Shown: one piece after another, positions 17,739 to 26,299 of the stretch
How the letters are laid out: each line of letters opens with the position of its first letter
How positions within the stretch are numbered: position 1 is the first letter of the stretch
DNA from: CATQHW01 sp965243545
GTDB taxonomy: Bacteria; Spirochaetota; Spirochaetia; SZUA-6; Bin103
Length of the DNA: 64,000 bases
Direction of reading: 5' to 3'
Assembly: GCA_965243545.1 (NCBI GenBank)
Contig: OZ251573.1
Location: 1,922,001 to 1,986,000, forward strand
Translations under genes and position numbers: made by a program
The notes under the pieces: generated by a model
Told to the model about the DNA's origin: nothing
Database searches by the model: none
Seen by the model: only the letters and a program-made list of their open reading frames with translations

Positions 17739-18770
17739 GTGGCGGCCATGCTGACGACCGGGAAGGAGGGGGCCTCCGCCGCCGTTCGGGGGACCGCCCG
17801 ACTCGGCGCCGCCGGCCTGGGCGCCGCCGGCCTCGGCGCCCGGCTCGCGCGCTACAAGTACTTCTACGTCCTGCTGGCGCCGGCGATCCTGTTTTACCTG
17901 GTATTTCACTACCTGCCGATGTACGGGATCGTCCTGGCGTTCAAGCACTACCGGTTCAACACCTCCAGCGCGCTCGGCGACCTGCCGCTGATCGGCTACG
18001 TGGGCCAGATCATGAACATGGAGTGGGTCGGCCTGCAGTGGTTCGAGCTGCTGTGGGGCCGGCCGGACTTCTGGCGGGCCTTCAACAACACCCTCATCAT
18101 CAGCTTCCTGCGCATCCTGTTCGGCTTTCCCGCGCCGATCATCCTGGCGCTGCTGATGAACGAAGTGCAGCGCGGCGGCGTCAAGCGCGTATACCAGACC
18201 GTCTACACCTTTCCCCACTTTCTGTCGTGGGTGCTGGTCGCCGGCGTGCTGATCGGCATCCTCAGCAACAACGGCGCTCTCAACCGGCTGATCGTCCAGC
18301 TCGGCGGCGAGCGGACCCTGTTTCTCTTCGACACGTCGCTGTTCCGGGCGCTGCTGGTGAGCACCGAGATCTGGAAGAGCGTCGGGTGGGGATCGATCAT
18401 CTTCCTGGCCGCCATCGCCGGCATCGATCCCCAACTCTACGAGGCGGCGACCATCGACGGGGCCGGCCGCTGGAAGTGCCTGCTGCACGTCACGTGGCCG
18501 GGCATCACCACGACCGCCGTGATCCTGCTGATCCTGCAGGTGGGAAACACCCTCAACACCGGCTTCGATCAGGTCCTCAACCTGATGAACCCGGCGGTGT
18601 ACGAGGTGGGCGACATCATCGACACCTACGTCTTCAGAATGGCGTTCCGGGATCCCAAGAACTTCGGCTTCGTCACCGCGGTCGGGCTCTTCAAGTCGGC
18701 GATCAACATCGCGCTGCTGGTGGCCGCCAACCGGGGCGCCCGCCTGCTCGGCCAGCAAGGGCTGTTTTAG
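17739..18770 (+). CDS. Sugar ABC transporter permease, LplB type
   Basis: This is an integral membrane permease of about 343 residues. After a short basic N-terminus come a first TM helix (FYVLLAPAILFYLVF), the family word HYLPMYGIVLAFKHYRF, and five further TM segments. The EAA loop reads LYEAATIDGAGRWKCLLHVTWPGI. LplB/YtcP permeases import oligosaccharides or uronate oligomers and in Bacillus share the MsmX ATPase, so no ATPase gene in the operon is normal. The start at GTG 17739 follows a TATGGT box; ATG 17748 is the alternative. The second permease starts 8 nt after the stop. Confidence 0.9.
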   Translation: MAAMLTTGKEGASAAVRGTARLGAAGLGAAGLGARLARYKYFYVLLAPAILFYLVFHYLPMYGIVLAFKHYRFNTSSALGDLPLIGYVGQIMNMEWVGLQWFELLWGRPDFWRAFNNTLIISFLRILFGFPAPIILALLMNEVQRGGVKRVYQTVYTFPHFLSWVLVAGVLIGILSNNGALNRLIVQLGGERTLFLFDTSLFRALLVSTEIWKSVGWGSIIFLAAIAGIDPQLYEAATIDGAGRWKCLLHVTWPGITTTAVILLILQVGNTLNTGFDQVLNLMNPAVYEVGDIIDTYVFRMAFRDPKNFGFVTAVGLFKSAINIALLVAANRGARLLGQQGLF

Positions 18771-18778
18771 GCGCGCCG

Positions 18779-19720
18779 GTGTCGGACCGACTGCTCGACC
18801 GCCTGGGCGCTGCGGACCCGCGCCGCGAGCGCCGGGCGTACGCGCGCCGGCGGAGCGCCGGCGACCGCATCGCCGACGTCGTCATCCACGGCGTGCTGCT
18901 GGCGCTGCTGGCGCTCACCGCGGCGCCGTTCTACTACATGCTGGTGGTGTCGTTCGCCCGCTTTGAGGACGTCGCCGGCGGCGCCTTCTACCTCATCCCC
19001 AAGAGTATCGACTTCGCCTCCTACGCGCTGATCCTGGAGGACGACACGATGCTGCGGGCGTTTCTGGTCAGCACCGCCGTCACCGTCATCGGCACCGGCG
19101 TGAGCATGCTGATCACCACCTCGGCCGGCTACGCGCTCTCCAAGAAGGGCCTGCCCGGCCGCAACGCCATCTTCGCCTACGTCATCATCACCATGTTCTT
19201 CTCCGGCGGCCTGATCCCCCTCTACCTGGTGATGCAGGACCTGGGATTCGTCGACAGCTATCTGGTGATGATCGTGCCGCTGGCCCTCAACACCTTCTTT
19301 CTGATCCTGATGAAGAACTACTTCCTCACCATTCCCGAATCCCTGGAGGAGTCGGCGAAGATCGACGGCGCCAACGACATCCTCATCATGTTCCGCATCG
19401 TGATCCCGATCGCGGCGCCGATCATGGCGACGATCTCGCTGTTCTACGCGGTCGCCTACTGGAACGACTGGTGGTTCCCGATGCTGTTCCTGCAAGATCC
19501 CGACAAGTACCCGCTGCAGCTGCTGCTGCGCAGGATCGTCATAGAACAGGAGATGGCGAACCGGCTGGACCGGGTGTCGGTGACGCTCGGCAGACACTAC
19601 TACCGGCTGTCCGTGCAGATGGCCACGGTCGCGATCGCGACCCTGCCGATCCTCCTGGTCTACCCCTTCGTGCAGAAGTACTTCGCCAGGGGGATCATGG
19701 TCGGGGCGATCAAGGCATGA
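18779..19720 (+). CDS. Carbohydrate ABC transporter permease, YtcP/LplC type
   Basis: This is the second permease of the first sugar operon, 313 residues with six TM segments. YtcP hallmarks are GYALSKKGLPGRNAIFAYVIITMFFSGGLIPLYLVM, the EAA loop ESLEESAKIDGANDILIMFRIVIPIA, and a C-terminus ending in VQKYFARGIMVGAIKA. The GTG start at 18779 immediately follows the upstream stop, with no other in-frame start before the basic N-terminus. It acts with the upstream permease and the binding protein that begins 53 nt downstream. Confidence 0.9.
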   Translation: MSDRLLDRLGAADPRRERRAYARRRSAGDRIADVVIHGVLLALLALTAAPFYYMLVVSFARFEDVAGGAFYLIPKSIDFASYALILEDDTMLRAFLVSTAVTVIGTGVSMLITTSAGYALSKKGLPGRNAIFAYVIITMFFSGGLIPLYLVMQDLGFVDSYLVMIVPLALNTFFLILMKNYFLTIPESLEESAKIDGANDILIMFRIVIPIAAPIMATISLFYAVAYWNDWWFPMLFLQDPDKYPLQLLLRRIVIEQEMANRLDRVSVTLGRHYYRLSVQMATVAIATLPILLVYPFVQKYFARGIMVGAIKA

Positions 19721-19762
19721 CGAAGAACCTTATCCGGGCGCACGCCCGGCAAATCATAAGGC

Positions 19763-19767
19763 AGGAG
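19763..19767 (+). promoter_or_regulatory. Shine-Dalgarno AGGAG of the first sugar-binding protein
   Basis: AGGAG is 6 nt from the ATG at 19774 and decides that start. Confidence 0.7.
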
Positions 19768-19773
19768 TAAACG

Positions 19774-21402
19774 ATGAGAAGACTCATCACGAGGCTGGCG
19801 ATGGCATTCGCCGCATCGCTGGCGGCCGCCGCGGCCGGCTTCGCGGAAGGCGCCGCCGAGCAGGCGGCGGCCGAGGCCGAGGAGCGGATCGAGGTCACCC
19901 TGGGGAGCATCAACATCGGCGCGGCGTTCCCGGAGGGAGCGGACGACCCGATGCGCGATTACATCGAGGAGCGGTTCAACATCACGCTCACCCCGAAGGA
20001 TTACAACTGGGGCGACCTGGAGACCAAGATCAACACGTGGGCGGCGTCGGCGACCCTCCCCGACGTGTTCTTCATCGCCCATATCGGCACCGGCCGGTAC
20101 TTTCAGTGGATCGACGACGGCGTGGTGCGGGCGTTGCCGGAAGACCTGTCGGCGTGGCCGGACCTGGAGTGGACGGTCGAAAACACCGGCGTGCGGGAAT
20201 ATGACGTGGACGGCCGCACTTACGCGCTGCCCCGAGGCGGCGCCAGGGTGCTGCCTTCCAGCCATCCGGAGCTGGCGGCATCCAACCTGTCGTGGGGCGG
20301 CCGCACGCTGTTCGTGCGCAAGGACTGGATGGAGAAGCTCGGCATCGATGACCCGCAGACCGCCGAGGAGTTCATCGAGATGTGCGTCCGCTTCGCCACC
20401 GAGGACCCGGACGGGAACGGCCAGGACGACACCATGGGCTTCAGCTTGCGGGCGATCTGGCCCTTCCACAGCCAGACGTTCGGCTACGGGTACACCGACG
20501 GGTCGTGGATCGAGGTGGACGGCGAATACCACCTGGGCCACACCACCCGAGCGGCGTTCGAGCTGTTCAGCTTTCTGCGCGAACTGTATCAGCGCGGCGG
20601 ACTCGACCCGGACTTCATCCTCAACACCGGCGGCTTCGATTCGGTCGATCTGTTCGCCACCGACAAGGCGGGACTCACCAACTTCCAGTCCGTGCCCGTG
20701 CACTACAACGGATTCATGGAGCGCTGGAACCAGTTCAATCCCGACCGGCCGTTCTTCGACCACGTCAAGGTGCTGCGGCCCTTCCCGGTCGACGGCTACG
20801 ACTTCCACGCCATCGGGCGCGCGGGAGAGACCGGTTTCTGGTCGGAGAGTTACGTCGCCGGCGCCGTCGACGACGAGAAGCTGAGCCGCATCCTCGATCT
20901 GTATGACTGGCTCTACAGCCCGGAAGGGATCATGACGGTCATGTTCGGCCACGAGGGAGAGGACTACCGGATGGACGGCGCCGACATCGTGCCGCTCAAG
21001 ACCGACGATCAGGGCAACATGCTGCTGGCCAGCGATCTGTATCCGATCATGAGCGCGGCCGGCGGGTTCTCCTACCTGGCCAACTGGCCCGAAGACGCGG
21101 TCCAGTACGTCAATCCCAAGTTCCCGGCCGCGGTGCGCAACGCCTCCATCGCCGAGATCGAGTGGTTTCATTCGGTCGGCGGCAAGGACACGCCGGCGAT
21201 TCCCGCCGTGCAGGCGATCGACGTCCCGGAAAAGCAGAACCTGAGCATCGACGTCGGCGCCTCCTGGGCCCGGTTCATCCTGGACGACTCCGGCAAGTCG
21301 AACGAGGAGCTGTACCGGGAGATGGTCGCCGACTGGAACGCCAACGGCTATCAGGCGGCGGTCGACGCGATCACCGCCAAGGCGAAGGAGATGGGCCTCT
21401 AA
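19774..21402 (+). CDS. Extracellular sugar-binding protein of LplA/type-2 SBP family
   Basis: This 542-residue exported binding protein has a signal peptide (RRLITRL, then AMAFAASLAAAAAGFA, cleavage probably before EGAAEQ) and no lipobox Cys. The mature protein opens with an acidic Ala/Glu spacer, then the LplA-like core including YIEERFNITLTPKDYNWGDLETKINTWAASATLPDVFF, TAEEFIEMCVRFATEDPDGNGQDDT and a calcium-loop-like DPDGNGQDD. It would capture an oligosaccharide for the two upstream permeases. In this family the binding protein commonly follows the permeases. Two GC-rich hairpins downstream of the stop probably end the operon. Confidence 0.92.
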   Translation: MRRLITRLAMAFAASLAAAAAGFAEGAAEQAAAEAEERIEVTLGSINIGAAFPEGADDPMRDYIEERFNITLTPKDYNWGDLETKINTWAASATLPDVFFIAHIGTGRYFQWIDDGVVRALPEDLSAWPDLEWTVENTGVREYDVDGRTYALPRGGARVLPSSHPELAASNLSWGGRTLFVRKDWMEKLGIDDPQTAEEFIEMCVRFATEDPDGNGQDDTMGFSLRAIWPFHSQTFGYGYTDGSWIEVDGEYHLGHTTRAAFELFSFLRELYQRGGLDPDFILNTGGFDSVDLFATDKAGLTNFQSVPVHYNGFMERWNQFNPDRPFFDHVKVLRPFPVDGYDFHAIGRAGETGFWSESYVAGAVDDEKLSRILDLYDWLYSPEGIMTVMFGHEGEDYRMDGADIVPLKTDDQGNMLLASDLYPIMSAAGGFSYLANWPEDAVQYVNPKFPAAVRNASIAEIEWFHSVGGKDTPAIPAVQAIDVPEKQNLSIDVGASWARFILDDSGKSNEELYREMVADWNANGYQAAVDAITAKAKEMGL

Positions 21403-21433
21403 GCCCGTTCCGCCGCCGGTTCGCGCGTGTTGC

Positions 21434-21508
21434 GGGGCCGCCCCGCCGCCGGCGGGCGGCCCCCGATCCCCGATCGGCGCCAGGAGGGAGCGCCCCCGCG
21501 GCGCTCCC
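21434..21508 (+). terminator. Two strong GC hairpins after the first sugar ABC operon
   Basis: The first stem pairs GGGGCCGCCC (21434-21443) with GGGCGGCCCC (21454-21463). The second pairs GGGAGCGCC (21486-21494) with GGCGCTCCC (21500-21508) around a 5-nt loop. No T-tract follows either stem, so they may be termination or mRNA-stabilising hairpins rather than textbook intrinsic terminators. Confidence 0.5.
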
Positions 21509-21565
21509 CCGCCCCGCTTGCCAGGGCGGTTTGCGCGGTCTGTTTCCCGGCCGGTGACGACCGGC

Positions 21566-21571
21566 TATGAT
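21566..21571 (+). promoter_or_regulatory. -10 box TATGAT before the sugar isomerase gene
   Basis: TATGAT ends 9 nt before ATG 21581, which predicts a leader of 2-3 nt. It also shows that upstream in-frame starts (for example at 21518) are not used. Confidence 0.55.
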
Positions 21572-21580
21572 CGCCGCGTC

Positions 21581-22537
21581 ATGGCATTCAAGTACAGTCT
21601 GCAGTGCGACACGCTGCCGTGGGTCGGATACAACGTGCTGGAGGAGCCCGACGTGGTGCTCCGGGCGGCCAAGGAGGCGGGCTACGACGGCGTCGATCTG
21701 CCCGGCAACCCGCAGGCGGTCGACGCCGGCGAGTGGCGCGCGCGCGCGGCGGACGCCGGTCTGGCGGTGCCGGAGGTGCTGGCCGCCTGGGGCTACTACC
21801 ACGCCGGTGAGGAGCGCAGCCTGGCCAGCGCCGATCCCGCCAAGCGGGCGCACGCCGTGCAGTACGCCAAGGACACCGTCGATCTGGCGGCCGGCCTGGG
21901 CGCCAGCTTCACGGAGCTGTGCGCCGCGCAGCCGGCGGTGCCGCAGCTGCCGTTCCCGTTCGAACCGGTAGAGGCGCTGCGCGACAGCTTCCGGCAGTCG
22001 ATCCGGGAGGTGTGCGCCCACGCCGCGGCGCGCGGCGTCACCATCCTGCTGGAGCCGCTCAACACCTACGAGGGGCTCCCGGGCGTCCTCACCACCGTGT
22101 ACGAGGCGGTCAACTACGTCGACGAGTTGGGGCTCGACAACCTGGGCGTGCAGCCGGACGTGTACCACATGAACGTCGAGGAGGGCTCGATCCCTGACGC
22201 GCTCCGCTACGCGGGCGCGCGCATCAAGCACTTCCACCTCAACGAGACCAACCACTGCCAGCACGGCGCCGGCCACGCCGACTATCAGGAGATCTTCCGC
22301 ATCCTCAAGGGGATCGGCTACGACGGCTACCTGTGCACGTACCTGCCGAAGACCACGCAGGCGGTCCTGCGGAGCGCGCCCGGCAATCCGTTCCTGCCGG
22401 CCGGGACGGCCGCGGCCGGCGGGGAGCGCCCGGACCTGGCCGAGGTGCTGACCGGCCTGCTCGGCTTTCTGCGTCAGACCGAACGGACCGTCGACCAGTC
22501 GCGCGCCTTCTACGAGGCCGGCGGCTCCCGGTTTTGA
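21581..22537 (+). CDS. Sugar phosphate isomerase/epimerase (xylose-isomerase-like TIM barrel)
   Basis: This 318-residue AP-endonuclease-2-superfamily barrel isomerises or epimerises free or phosphorylated sugars or hydroxypyruvate-like compounds. Metal ligands are visible in ILLEPLNTYEG (Glu), GVQPDVYHMNVEEG (Asp and His), HFHLNETNHCQHGAGHADY (His) and the final acidic strand. The start at 21581 is set by the TATGAT box and by the fact that MAFKYSLQCDTLPW begins the barrel. It follows the first sugar ABC operon but has its own promoter. A truncated, unrelated coding remnant begins right at its stop. Confidence 0.85.
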   Translation: MAFKYSLQCDTLPWVGYNVLEEPDVVLRAAKEAGYDGVDLPGNPQAVDAGEWRARAADAGLAVPEVLAAWGYYHAGEERSLASADPAKRAHAVQYAKDTVDLAAGLGASFTELCAAQPAVPQLPFPFEPVEALRDSFRQSIREVCAHAAARGVTILLEPLNTYEGLPGVLTTVYEAVNYVDELGLDNLGVQPDVYHMNVEEGSIPDALRYAGARIKHFHLNETNHCQHGAGHADYQEIFRILKGIGYDGYLCTYLPKTTQAVLRSAPGNPFLPAGTAAAGGERPDLAEVLTGLLGFLRQTERTVDQSRAFYEAGGSRF

Positions 22538-22815
22538 GCGCCGCGCACCGCTACGCCGGCGCCCGGATCGAGATCAGCAATCCGGGCGGCGCCTACGGTG
22601 AGGTGACCGCCCGGAACTTCGGGCAGCCCGGCTTCGTCGCCTACCGCAACCCGCTGCTGGCCGAGGCGATGCGGGTCCTAGAGCTGGTGCAGCGGTGGGG
22701 ATCGGGCCTGCCGATCGCCCGCCGCGAGCTGCGCGCCAACCGCCAGCCGGATCCGGCCTTCAACGTCACCCCGCAACGCCTGTTCTGCACCGTCCGGGCG
22801 CGCCCGCCTGCGTAG
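22534..22815 (+). pseudogene. C-terminal remnant of a RecG-like/AlbA_2 ATP-binding regulator
   Basis: After the isomerase stop, one frame encodes ARIEISNPGGAYGEVTARNFG, YRNPLLAEAMRVLELVQRWGSGLPIARREL and a final FNVTPQRLFCTVRARPP. This is the C-terminal HATPase_c_4 part of AlbA_2-domain (RecG-like) transcriptional regulators, which have IEIxNPGG and RNPxLAE...VERWGxGI signatures. The N-terminal DNA/ATP-binding part is missing and no proper start is available (only TTG 22534), so this is a broken gene. A shorter scrap of the same tail lies at about 23317-23382, on the other side of the NHLP gene. Confidence 0.7.
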
Positions 22816-22834
22816 ACCGCTCGCGCGGTCCGCA

Positions 22835-23188
22835 TTACCAGGAGCGGACCCATTCTTCCAACGCCTCAAGGAACCCCTTTGCCCTCCCCAACTGAAAGTC
22901 GCTGCGGTGGCCGCCGAAGCCGCCGATGCCGATTCTCTCCAGTTCGGAGTTGCTCAGACGGCTGTCCGGGGGGAGAACCAGATGCGCGGTCGTGTGGTCC
23001 TCTTCGTGAACCTCAATGGAGTAGGACGCCGGAATGGGAATGCTCAACTCCCGTCCGATGGCTCGCTTCGGATCGCCGACCAGCAAGGCGCGGAACTCCG
23101 GGTCCGCGGCCGCCCGGTCGATGATCTTGGTACGTAGTTCCTTTATCGTCTGCAGCGTTCCTGCTCCTTCCGTCCCCGCAACGGACAA
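22835..23188 (-). CDS. NHLP-leader (nitrile hydratase-like leader) RiPP precursor-like peptide
   Basis: The protein carries a textbook NHLP leader: ELRTKIIDRAAADPEFRALLVGDPKRAI, then IPIPASYSIEVHEED, HLVLPPDSRLSNSELERI and a terminal Gly-Gly type cleavage region (GIGGFGG). The following roughly 25 residues (HRSDFQLGRAK...EEWVRSW) would be the core; it has no Cys, so it is not lanthipeptide-like. In known systems such leaders guide peptide modification and export by C39-protease ABC transporters, but none is near. The start is unclear: TTG 23188 is used here, and GTG 23266 adds 26 residues with no homology signal. Scraps of ATP-binding regulators flank it on both sides. Confidence 0.7.
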   Translation of the reverse strand: MSVAGTEGAGTLQTIKELRTKIIDRAAADPEFRALLVGDPKRAIGRELSIPIPASYSIEVHEEDHTTAHLVLPPDSRLSNSELERIGIGGFGGHRSDFQLGRAKGFLEALEEWVRSW

Positions 23189-23316
23189 GCCGCCGTCGGG
23201 GAGCGCGTTGGTTCCAAGCAGACGCTCACGCCCGCCACCTGCAAGTGCCGAACCGTAGCTTGGCACGGCTGCCGAGCGGTGTCAAGCACGGTCGCGCCGA
23301 TTGGGCTGACTCGGCG

Positions 23317-23382
23317 CGGCGGCCGTTCAACGCCACCCCGCACCGCCTCTCCTGCTTCGTGAAGCCCGCACCGCCCATGACG
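23317..23382 (+). pseudogene. Short second remnant of the AlbA_2/RecG-like C-terminus
   Basis: One frame reads RRPFNATPHRLSCFVKPAPP, closely matching the end of the remnant at 22534-22815 (FNVTPQRLFCTVRARPP). About 20 codons survive, ending at the 3' edge of the neighbouring minus-strand gene. It is a duplicated or independently truncated tail of the same family. Confidence 0.5.
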
Positions 23383-23389
23383 ACGAGGG

Positions 23390-23846
23390 TCACCGCAGCA
23401 CCGGCGCAAGTTGCCTGCCGCACCGGATCGCCCTCACCTCGTACTCCTTGCCCTGGAACCGTATCCTGGCTCCCTTACGCTTGAGGGCTTCGGACTGACT
23501 ACGGGGGAGCTTGCCTCCATAGGCTACGACCGGACGGAACCGCACGTCGGCGCCGGCCGGAACGATCCGCTCCGAAGCCTGCCCCGGCCCGAAGTTGTGT
23601 GACTACCTCGCCGGCGTCCACCCTGCCGCGCTTCAGTTCCAGCGGCGCCACCCAGTTGTCGCTGCCGATGAAGAGATAGTCACACCGGGGCTCATTCGAT
23701 GCCAGGCGCAGGTCCTTGCAGTCCATGTCGACGATGACTCTGCTCGCAATCCCTTCCAGTCGTACCTGACATCCGCTTCTACTCATCTTTCTGTCCTGGC
23801 AATTCCGCGGAATCTTCCGACGGACTTGGCGCACCAGATCACTCAT
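23390..23846 (-). pseudogene. Small conserved partner of the adjacent ATPase, frameshifted
   Basis: The first frame encodes VIVDMDCKDLRLASNEPRCDYLFIG...WVAPLELKRGRVDAGEVVTQLRAGA; then the frame changes near 23578-23586. The sequence continues in a second frame as ASERIVPAGADVRFRPVVAYGG, KLPRSQSEALKRKGARIRFQGKE and VRAIRCGRQLAPVL, ending at TGA 23390-23392. Removing one base joins the two into one plausible protein of about 150 residues. I cannot tell a real mutation from a sequencing error. Its ATG overlaps the TGA of the ATPase gene (ATGA at 23843-23846), so the pair is a coupled two-gene module. CDYLFIG...ELKRG looks like a degenerate nuclease-like Asp...Glu-x-Lys core, but that is speculation. 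Confidence 0.7.
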
Positions 23847-25348
23847 CGCTTACCCGATCCGTCGGTGATTCGGTTGCCGATCTCCGACCAGGTGCCGTAC
23901 AGTTGGTCGGCAATCCCGCCGTAATCACTCAGCAGTCCTCCGGCGTCGGGATCGATCCGTATCTCCTCGACGACCGAACCGTTGGGGCGTTGCTTGCGAC
24001 GGAACAGCCACGCGCCGAACTGATCGGGCCGCAACACGGCGTCGCTCCCCGGCAGCCCGGATCGTTGCTTCTCATCCAGCTCCGACATTCGTACGAGATT
24101 GGCGAACTGATCGAGAAGCCACTCACTGTGCGTCGTGACGATGACGTGCACGCCGGAACGAGCCAGGCGCGCGAGCTGGCGCGCAAAGGCCGCCTGCATC
24201 TCCGGATGCAGGTGCGACTCCGGTTCCTCGATAATCAAAGTGTCGCCGCGGCCCACCAAGTGCCGCAGATACAACACCACCGGCGCAAGCTCCGTTACCA
24301 TGGACGACGTGTTCAACAGCGGGAGGTCCTCCTTCCATCCGCTCGGTCGATAGAAGAAGGAAGGGTAGCGGGTTTCGGAGAGATCGAACCGAATCGCGCC
24401 GCTGAGTATATCTCGCTCGATCTCCTTGGCAAAGTCAGTCCCCGGCCTATGCGTGTGGTTCTCTCTCTCATCCAGGTTGATAAGCTGTTCGAGAAAATCA
24501 GCCAGAACGCCGGAGAGCGCCGGAATGGGAGGCGCACTACGCAGACCTGCGCTCGCCGAGCGTTCGACGAGGGCGCTGACGACTACCCGATGCGCGTGCA
24601 TCACGCCCGCACGGTCAGCCGGGAGATAGAAAGCAGGATGACTCAACTGGCCAACGACCTGTGGTATCACGGACTCGGCCACGCTCGTGACCAAGTCCAT
24701 AGCAAGGAATCTTCGTATGTCCGATTCCCTCCTGCTCAGTGCGCTCCAAATTCGTCGGATCCTCGCATCAGTCCCTATCGACAGTGGCGCATCCGTCGGG
24801 ATAGTCGCGGAAAAGCTATGGTCGCGGGCCGCAAGAGCCAAGTCAAATCGAAACGGTCCGTTCTGAAGCACTATATTGGCGCTGCTCCTGCTTCCGCTAC
24901 GGATGAGTCGTTTGGAACTGCTTCCGACACCGAAGCACCGAGCTATCTCTTCTCTGAGGACGTCTCCGCCAGACGCATCTTCAAGAATCGGGCGGACCTC
25001 CGATGCGAGCTCTTCCGGCAAGGGGCCGTCGAGGAACCTTCCCCGCTCTCCCGTCCTGGAGTCCGGCGCCACCTTGTCGACCCACTCTCCCAGGCGCTTC
25101 ATCGAGTCGTCAGTGGGTATTGTGTCCTTTCGCCAGCGTGGTAGTTGTATGAAACCGCCATGTCTGCGCAACGCGCGAACGGGAAGTAGAGAGTGCAACG
25201 CGTAGATGAGGATTGCCAGGTAGGACTTGCCGGTGTTGCTCGGGCCGATGAAGACGGTCAGCGGGCGCATATCGACTTCCGCCTTGGCGATGGGGCCGAA
25301 GTCGGTGACCGCCAGTCTGACCGGCTCGCGTGCGCGTGGCTTGCTCAT
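23843..25348 (-). CDS. AAA/ABC-type ATPase (OLD-like, AAA_15/21)
   Basis: This 501-residue ATPase of the SMC/OLD-like group has Walker A GPSNTGKS (35-42), an ABC-signature region at LLNTSSMVTELAPVVLYL, Walker B TLIIEEPESHLHPEMQ, and the H-loop TTHSEW. The middle section has FYLPADRAGVMHAHRVVVSAL, conserved in a family of stand-alone ATPases often found in defence neighbourhoods. No TOPRIM domain is visible. A small protein gene follows in a coupled 4-nt overlap, so they probably act as a pair. A TATACT box (25359-25364, minus) ends 10 nt before the ATG. Function is unproven; anti-phage or plasmid-conflict activity is inference from class and context. Confidence 0.85.
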   Translation of the reverse strand: MSKPRAREPVRLAVTDFGPIAKAEVDMRPLTVFIGPSNTGKSYLAILIYALHSLLPVRALRRHGGFIQLPRWRKDTIPTDDSMKRLGEWVDKVAPDSRTGERGRFLDGPLPEELASEVRPILEDASGGDVLREEIARCFGVGSSSKRLIRSGSRSSANIVLQNGPFRFDLALAARDHSFSATIPTDAPLSIGTDARIRRIWSALSRRESDIRRFLAMDLVTSVAESVIPQVVGQLSHPAFYLPADRAGVMHAHRVVVSALVERSASAGLRSAPPIPALSGVLADFLEQLINLDERENHTHRPGTDFAKEIERDILSGAIRFDLSETRYPSFFYRPSGWKEDLPLLNTSSMVTELAPVVLYLRHLVGRGDTLIIEEPESHLHPEMQAAFARQLARLARSGVHVIVTTHSEWLLDQFANLVRMSELDEKQRSGLPGSDAVLRPDQFGAWLFRRKQRPNGSVVEEIRIDPDAGGLLSDYGGIADQLYGTWSEIGNRITDGSGKR

Positions 25349-25356
25349 GGGCGCGG

Positions 25357-26299
25357 TCAGTATACCCTGCCTGCGTCCTGGGTCGGAAGGGAGGCGAGGT
25401 CGAAGACGGTGTTGGTGAGCCAGCGCTTGAAGCTGTCGTTGTCCATGAACTGCTTGAAGAGTTGGGTGTCGTCGCGCATCACGGCGGTCATAACCCGCAG
25501 CAGCGCGCCGTCGTGCTCGATGCGGGCGTTCTGCGGGTCGGAGTTGCGTTGCGCGTTGCGGAAGGCGGCGTCCGCGGCCACCCGGTCGGGAATGGTCTCG
25601 GTGATGAGTTGGCGCACGCGGTCGGCGTCCTCCCAGTGGATGTCGCCAAACAGGTCGTTGAAGGCGCGCAGGATGTTGGACAGGCGGTCGACTTCAGGTT
25701 CGGGCCGGTGGCCGCCGCCGGCTGCCGGCACCGGCTCGATCTCGGCGTCCCGGTCCGGCAGCAGGAGCTGTTGCCGCGCCTGCTTCTCGGCGCGGTAGCT
25801 GTCGAGGTCGATGGCGTCCAGGATGCCCTTGGCCAAGTCGTCTTCCGCGGCGCATTCGTCCAGGATCGGATCGAGCCGGTCGCGCTCGGCGCCGCTCAGC
25901 AAGCGCCGCGCGAACTCCTCGACCTGCTCATCGGAATAGACATGGGCGCGGTCCATGTCGGCCCGCAGATCGTGCAGCCGGTCGGGTCGGTTTCGTCGGC
26001 CAGGATCGTCGCCCGGTAGTAGTCGGTGAAGGCGTCGCGGATGGTGTCGGCGTCGTTGCTGAAGTCGAGCACTGCTTCATGGTGGTAGTTGTGGAGGCGT
26101 GGCGCACCGCGTCGTCCGGTCGCGGGTCGGGAGCGCCGAAGATTTCCAGCGTCTTGTTCTTGGGCGTGGCGGTGAACGCGAAGTAGCTGGCGTTGGGCAG
26201 CAGCCGGCGCGACTCCATCAGCCGGTTGATCCGGTCCTCGAAGGTATCTTCCTCACCCGCTACGCGCGCCGCACGAGCTTCGTCGACATGTTGAATCGC
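25357..26299 (-). pseudogene. hsdR: Decayed type I restriction endonuclease subunit (hsdR remnant)
   Basis: Three pieces of one HsdR can be read in order on the minus strand. The first has EEDTFEDRINRLMESRRLL and FAFTATPKNKTLEIFG, the motor-domain segment. After an internal deletion come LHNYHHEAVLDFSNDADTIRDAF and TDYYRATILADETDP. After a further single-base frameshift comes DLRADMDRAHVYSDEQVEEF and on to the type I endonuclease C-terminal domain (FNDLFGDIHWEDADRV, RNAQRNSDPQNARI). The N-terminal nuclease and first helicase domain are gone. The open frame 25357-25956 is only the C-terminal piece. Confidence 0.85.
25359..25364 (-). promoter_or_regulatory. -10 box TATACT of the AAA ATPase gene
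   Basis: TATACT on the minus strand ends 10 nt upstream of the ATG at 25348. It overlaps the 3' end of the hsdR remnant and there is no Shine-Dalgarno. Confidence 0.5.

Noticed and set aside
23245..23484. A complete plus-strand gene of 79 codons
   Set aside because: Only about 20 codons match the AlbA_2 tail; the rest is antisense to the real 3' part of the frameshifted small partner gene.
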